Shown: piece after piece, positions 31,122-35,531 of the stretch | Layout of the letters: each line of letters begins with the position of its first letter | How positions within the stretch are numbered: the stretch's first letter is position 1 | DNA from: SAR324 cluster bacterium | GTDB taxonomy: Bacteria > SAR324 > NAC60-12 | Direction of reading: 5' to 3' | Assembly: GCA_022448485.1 (NCBI GenBank) | Contig: JAKUUI010000019.1 | Coordinates: 1 to 35,531 of the forward strand | Length of the DNA: 35,531 nt | Made by a program: the position numbers and the translations under genes | The notes under the pieces: model-generated | What the model was told of the DNA's origin: nothing | Database searches by the model: none | The model's input: the letters and a program-made list of their open reading frames with translations, nothing else

Positions 31122-31874
31122 ATGTCTGGACACAGCAAATGGAGTACAATCAAACATCGCAAAGCTGCTCAAGATACTAAACGAGGTAAAGTTTTTACTA
31201 AACTGATAAAAGAACTCACCATTGCAGCAAGACTTGGCGGGAGCGACCTTGATGCCAACCCGCGTTTGCGTACTGCAGTCGCCAATGCAAAAAGCCAAAG
31301 TATGCCCAAAGACAATATTGACCGGGCGATAAAAAAAGGGGCGGGTGAGCTGGACGGAGCAATTTATGAGGAAATTATTTACGAAGGCTATGGACCACAC
31401 AATGTTGCGATTATTGTTGAAGTTATGACTGACAATAGAAACAGGACTATTGCATCAGTACGGCATGCATTCAGTAAATGCAATGGGAATCTGGGTTCAG
31501 CCAATTCTGTGCAGTACATGTTTGACCGACTGGGTTCGATTATGGTTGACAAAACTGTTATTGACGAAGACTCGCTGACTGAATTAATTCTGGAAGCTGG
31601 TGCTGAGGATATCAACACTGAAAGCACGGATGCATTTCAGGTCATTACTGCGCCTGCTGATTTTGATGCTGTACGTTTATACTTGGAAGAGAATAATGTA
31701 GTCATGCTTAGTGCGGAAGTAATCTGGAACCCGCAAAACCGCATAGAAGTTGACGATCATAAAAAAGCTGAACAGGTAATAAAACTGATTGATTTATTGG
31801 AAGATGATGATGACGTAAAGAGTGTTCATTCCAATTTTGAAATCAGCGAAAAAGTCATGGCTGAACTTGGCTGA
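31122..31874 (+). CDS. yebC: YebC/PmpR-family protein
   Basis: MSGHSKWSTIKHRKAAQDTKRGKVFTKLIKELTIAARLGG. Confidence 0.97.
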   Translation: MSGHSKWSTIKHRKAAQDTKRGKVFTKLIKELTIAARLGGSDLDANPRLRTAVANAKSQSMPKDNIDRAIKKGAGELDGAIYEEIIYEGYGPHNVAIIVEVMTDNRNRTIASVRHAFSKCNGNLGSANSVQYMFDRLGSIMVDKTVIDEDSLTELILEAGAEDINTESTDAFQVITAPADFDAVRLYLEENNVVMLSAEVIWNPQNRIEVDDHKKAEQVIKLIDLLEDDDDVKSVHSNFEISEKVMAELG

Positions 31875-32367
31875 TTCCTTGCGTATTTTAGGCATAGACC
31901 CCGGAAGCAGGAAAACAGGTTATGGCCTGATTGAGCATTCCGGAAACCACACTCGTCATTTGACCAGTGGATGTATCCGACTAAGTGCAAAAGCCCCACT
32001 TTCGGAGCGTTTATTAGTGCTCTCCAGAGAACTGGAAAAATTGATTGGAGAATTCAGTCCGGATTGTGGAGCTGTTGAAAAAATCTTTTTTGCAAAGAAT
32101 GCTCAGTCTGCACTTTCTTTGGGACATGCCCGCGGTGTAATTTTGCTGAAATTTTCGGAACACCATTTGCGAATTCATGAATACCAGACCCTGAAAGTCA
32201 AGCAAACTGTTGTCGGCGTGGGGCAGGCTGACAAAAATCAGGTACAGCACATGGTCAAGATTCTATTGAATTTGCATGATTCGCTCCAGGAAGATGAGGC
32301 CGATGCACTTGCCGTTGCAATCACACATGCCCATTTGGGGCTCTCCCAGAATCAGTCTATAGCTTGA
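31867..32367 (+). CDS. ruvC: Crossover junction endodeoxyribonuclease RuvC
   Basis: LRILGIDPGSRKTGYGLIE, AVEKIFFAKNAQSALSLGHARGV; TTG start at 31867 (or 31879) likelier than the 31822 GTG. Confidence 0.94.
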   Translation: MADSLRILGIDPGSRKTGYGLIEHSGNHTRHLTSGCIRLSAKAPLSERLLVLSRELEKLIGEFSPDCGAVEKIFFAKNAQSALSLGHARGVILLKFSEHHLRIHEYQTLKVKQTVVGVGQADKNQVQHMVKILLNLHDSLQEDEADALAVAITHAHLGLSQNQSIA

Positions 32368-32409
32368 TGAACATCCTGAACTGGAATCACATTATGCAAT
32401 ACTTGCCTC

Positions 32410-33027
32410 ATGATCGCCTACCTTGAAGGAGAGATCGTTCGTACAGAACCCAATTTAATCGTTCTTAAAACATCGGGCGGCGTTGGTTACGCAGTTCACG
32501 TATCACAACAGGTTTCTGTTAAATTTACTACAGAAGAATTCATTGCTTTACATATCTACACAAATGTCAGGGAAGATGATATCTCGTTGTATGGCTTCCA
32601 AAAATTGGAGGAAAAAGAATTGTTTGAAATGGTGATCAAGACCTCTGGTGTGGGACCGAAGTTGGGATTAGCCGTCCTTTCAGTGCTTTCTCCACAACAG
32701 CTGGTGGACGCAGTTCATCAGAGTAGTGCCGAGAGTTTTAGTCAAGTTTCTGGAATAGGTAAAAAAACAGCGGCAAAGTTGTGTCTTGATTTAAAAGATC
32801 AACTTAAGCGGCATCCAGTTTCTGGAATTGAGTCTGGACTTGAAGGTGTATCAAAAGCAAGGGCAACTCCTCAGGGAATTGAAATCGATGGGATTTTTTC
32901 TGCATTGAAAAATCTTGGCTATTCTGAAACAGAAATCCTGTCCGTTCTCCGAGAAACTGGCAGTTCAGATTTATCTTTTGAGGATAGGTTGAAAAAAGCA
33001 CTTTCCTTATTGACCCCATTGCGTTAG
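32410..33027 (+). CDS. ruvA: Holliday junction DNA helicase subunit RuvA
   Basis: MIAYLEGEIVRTEPNLIVLKTSGGVGYAVHVS, TSGVGPKLGLAVLS, SGIGKKTAAKLCLDLKD. Confidence 0.97.
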   Translation: MIAYLEGEIVRTEPNLIVLKTSGGVGYAVHVSQQVSVKFTTEEFIALHIYTNVREDDISLYGFQKLEEKELFEMVIKTSGVGPKLGLAVLSVLSPQQLVDAVHQSSAESFSQVSGIGKKTAAKLCLDLKDQLKRHPVSGIESGLEGVSKARATPQGIEIDGIFSALKNLGYSETEILSVLRETGSSDLSFEDRLKKALSLLTPLR

Positions 33028-33068
33028 AACGAAAGAGCTGTTATAAAACTAATGAACAGGAGAGGAAC

Positions 33069-33551
33069 ATGGCAAATCTTAACAAAGTTATGTTGATTGG
33101 ACGATTGGGACAAGACCCAGAGATTCGTTACACACAATCAGGTAGTGCTGTAGCAAATGCCACCATTGCAACTAACGATTATTGGACTGATAAACAAGGT
33201 GAAAAACAAGAACGTACAGAATGGCACAGTCTAGTATTATGGGACAGACTGGCTGACTTGGCTCAGTCTTATTTGAAGAAAGGTTCACAAGTCTATGTTG
33301 AAGGACGTTTACAGACGAGTAACTGGGAAGATCAACAAGGCCAGAAGCACTACAAAACAGAGGTAGTAGTTACAACCATGCAATTTCTTGACACAAAAAG
33401 TTCTGAAGGTGGAGACCCTCCAGTCGGCGGTTCTTCTGACTATTCAGATAGTTCAGCCACATCACAGGCTTCGTCATCTTCAGCTGATTCTGCAAATGGC
33501 CAGAAAGCCCCACAGGATGACGAATTCATCAAGGATGATATCCCTTTTTAA
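33069..33551 (+). CDS. ssb: Single-stranded DNA-binding protein
   Basis: NKVMLIGRLGQDPEIRYTQSGSAVANATIATNDYW; acidic tip DDIPF. Confidence 0.98.
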   Translation: MANLNKVMLIGRLGQDPEIRYTQSGSAVANATIATNDYWTDKQGEKQERTEWHSLVLWDRLADLAQSYLKKGSQVYVEGRLQTSNWEDQQGQKHYKTEVVVTTMQFLDTKSSEGGDPPVGGSSDYSDSSATSQASSSSADSANGQKAPQDDEFIKDDIPF

Positions 33552-33837
33552 GTATAGATCTGGGCCCATCCAGCTGAGACCTGTTAATTAAATGAACGAG
33601 GAATAATTGCGGCTGAGGGTTTTCAATATTCCATTATGAACCAGTCTACGAAACTCTCCAAAAAAAGTGAGGCCTGAGATTTTATTGACACTCACTATTT
33701 ACCAGTACCCAAAAGAAGACAGGATAACAAATATGATCAGCGATGCAGTTCAAGAAATTTCCACTTAAACCAGCATGCCTGGATACAGTATTTGAAAGCA
33801 TTAAGCTGGATTCTTTTCCCTTGAAAAACGGTGTACT

Positions 33838-34560
33838 GTGAGAATTAAACAAAAACGAAAGACAACAATTATTAAGTTGGATGATATTAATGCAGAAGTG
33901 ACGCAGAAAAAAATCAAAAATCTTCACCTGAGGGTTTGCCCACCTGCCGGTCATGTACGTATTTCTGCACCATTCCGTATGAATCAGGAAAAAATTCGTG
34001 TTTTTGCACTATCCAAGCTTTGTTGGATCAGAAAACAACGACAAAGGATACGCAATCAGGTCTGCGAATTAACTGACAAATATATAGATCAGGAAACGCA
34101 CTACTTTAGAGGAAAAAGCTATCAATTAAAAGTACTGGAAAATAATTGTTCCCCGTTTGCAGAATTGATTGAAAAAAAAATTTTTCTCCATGTACCCTTG
34201 GGAGCTGACACGAAAAAAAAACGTTCTGTACTAAATGAGTGGTACCGCGAGCAGCTGATGGAGTCAATCCTGCCTCTTGTCAAAAAATGGGAAATTAAAC
34301 TGAATGTCTCAGTCGAACGTTTTTCCATTCGCCACATGAAATCCAGGTGGGGCAGTTGTACCACCAAAACCCGCAGCATCCGTTTCAATCTGGAACTGGC
34401 CAAGAAGTCTATTGAATGTCTGGAATATATTGTCGTACATGAACTGGTACATCTGCTTGAAGCCAGCCACAACAGCAGATTTAAGGCCTTAATGAATCAG
34501 TTCTATCCAAACTGGAAACACTATCGGAAAGAGCTGCATAGTTTGCCGATAAAAGTATAA
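33838..34560 (+). CDS. YgjP-like (DUF45/M48-type) metallohydrolase (GTG start)
   Basis: SIRHMKSRWGSCTTKTRSIRFNLELAKKSIECLEYIVVHELVHLLEASHNSRF (HExxH). Confidence 0.92.
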   Translation: MRIKQKRKTTIIKLDDINAEVTQKKIKNLHLRVCPPAGHVRISAPFRMNQEKIRVFALSKLCWIRKQRQRIRNQVCELTDKYIDQETHYFRGKSYQLKVLENNCSPFAELIEKKIFLHVPLGADTKKKRSVLNEWYREQLMESILPLVKKWEIKLNVSVERFSIRHMKSRWGSCTTKTRSIRFNLELAKKSIECLEYIVVHELVHLLEASHNSRFKALMNQFYPNWKHYRKELHSLPIKV

Positions 34561-34665
34561 ATACCGGAAATAAATAACGTGTATACGCCACAGGAGTGAT
34601 AAAAATTAATTTTAATTTGAAGTGTGTGCTTGTCAAAATTTTTGAATAAAACATAGAAAAAAGTT

Positions 34666-35531
34666 GTGCGAATAAAAAAAATTAGAGTTTCAGGATTCAA
34701 ATCATTTTGTCATCCTGTCAATCTGCAGGTTAAGCAAAACGGTATTACAATTATAGTGGGGCCAAACGGCTGCGGGAAAAGCAATGTTGTTGATGCAGTT
34801 CGCTGGGTGCTTGGTGAACAGAGCGTAAAACACTTAAGGGGCCGTTCCATGGAGGATGTTATTTTTTCCGGAAGCTCCTTTCATAAGCCTTCCGGCATGG
34901 CTGAAGTTACGCTGACCTTTTCCAATCCCAAAGGTGATACTCTTCGCCAATTTGCAGATTACACAGAAATAGCGATTTCACGCCGCCTTTACCGCTCAGG
35001 TGAGAGTGTCTACATGATCAATAAAACTCCGGTACGTTTAAAGGATGTGCGGGAATTGTTCATGGACACAGGAATCGGCGGGACGGGATATTCGATTATT
35101 GAGCAGGGCCGCGTTGGGGAAATTATCGGCGCCAAACCCATTGAACGCCGCATATTGATCGACGATGCAGCTGGAATCGTCAAGTTTCGCTTCAAACGAG
35201 AAACTGCTGAAAAACGGCTTGAGGAGACAACACAAAATCTACTTCGTGTAAATGACGTGCTGGGAGCACTTTCGGAACAGGAGGAAGGGTTACGGGAGCA
35301 CGTTGAACGGGCAGAAAAATATTTGGAACTACAAGAACAGAGCGACCTTCTGGAGCGTCGGCATCTTTGTTTAAGTTGGCATCAAACTGGTCGCAATGAG
35401 CAGAAAGCACAAGAACTGGTGCAGGGACAACATCAACAGCAACAGGACCTGCAAAGCGAAAAGTCTGTTGTTGAAACAGAAGTGGAACGACTTAAGTTAG
35501 AGCAAACCCAACGTGGTACGAAGGTTGGAGA
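34666..35531 (+). CDS. smc: Chromosome segregation protein SMC, 3'-truncated by window edge (not in ORF track)
   Basis: GTG start; [80 protein letters not shown]; open to base 35531. Confidence 0.95.
   Translation, partial: MRIKKIRVSGFKSFCHPVNLQVKQNGITIIVGPNGCGKSNVVDAVRWVLGEQSVKHLRGRSMEDVIFSGSSFHKPSGMAEVTLTFSNPKGDTLRQFADYTEIAISRRLYRSGESVYMINKTPVRLKDVRELFMDTGIGGTGYSIIEQGRVGEIIGAKPIERRILIDDAAGIVKFRFKRETAEKRLEETTQNLLRVNDVLGALSEQEEGLREHVERAEKYLELQEQSDLLERRHLCLSWHQTGRNEQKAQELVQGQHQQQQDLQSEKSVVETEVERLKLEQTQRGTKVG

Noticed and set aside
32368-33068. Absence of ruvB after ruvA as anomalous
   Set aside because: ruvB separated from ruvCA occurs in various bacteria; not informative without the rest of the genome.
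1-35531. CRISPR arrays, tRNA or rRNA genes
   Set aside because: Looked for regularly spaced repeats and cloverleaf/rRNA-like stretches by eye and found none; a covariance-model scan was not possible here.

Overview
This looks like a chromosomal segment from a Proteobacteria-like genome, with lineage not determinable from the window alone. It is mostly housekeeping genes. Left part: 5'-truncated metH, metF and leuS on +, then a minus-strand operon of FAD-linked (D-lactate/glycolate-type) oxidase, Gate-domain membrane protein and codA-like deaminase. Middle: an AT-rich accessory patch (about 10.4-12.6 kb) holding C-terminal remnants of a tyrosine recombinase, a transposase and a radical-SAM activase, plus two small exported Cys-containing proteins. 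Right part: a long str/S10/spc/alpha-type ribosomal supercluster (rpsL to rplQ), then rimO (frameshifted), yebC, ruvC, ruvA, ssb, a YgjP-like metallohydrolase and the start of smc. The points most worth checking are: (1) rplC (L3) is missing from between rpsJ and rplD at a clean 23-nt junction; (2) rpsD (S4) is missing from the alpha cluster; (3) rimO carries a single -1 frameshift; (4) RpoA has an acidic N-terminal extension and L17 a long acidic C-terminal tail; (5) several remnants and a 48-aa Cys-rich lipoprotein are absent from the ORF track. I did not find convincing evidence of a wholly new multi-gene system.
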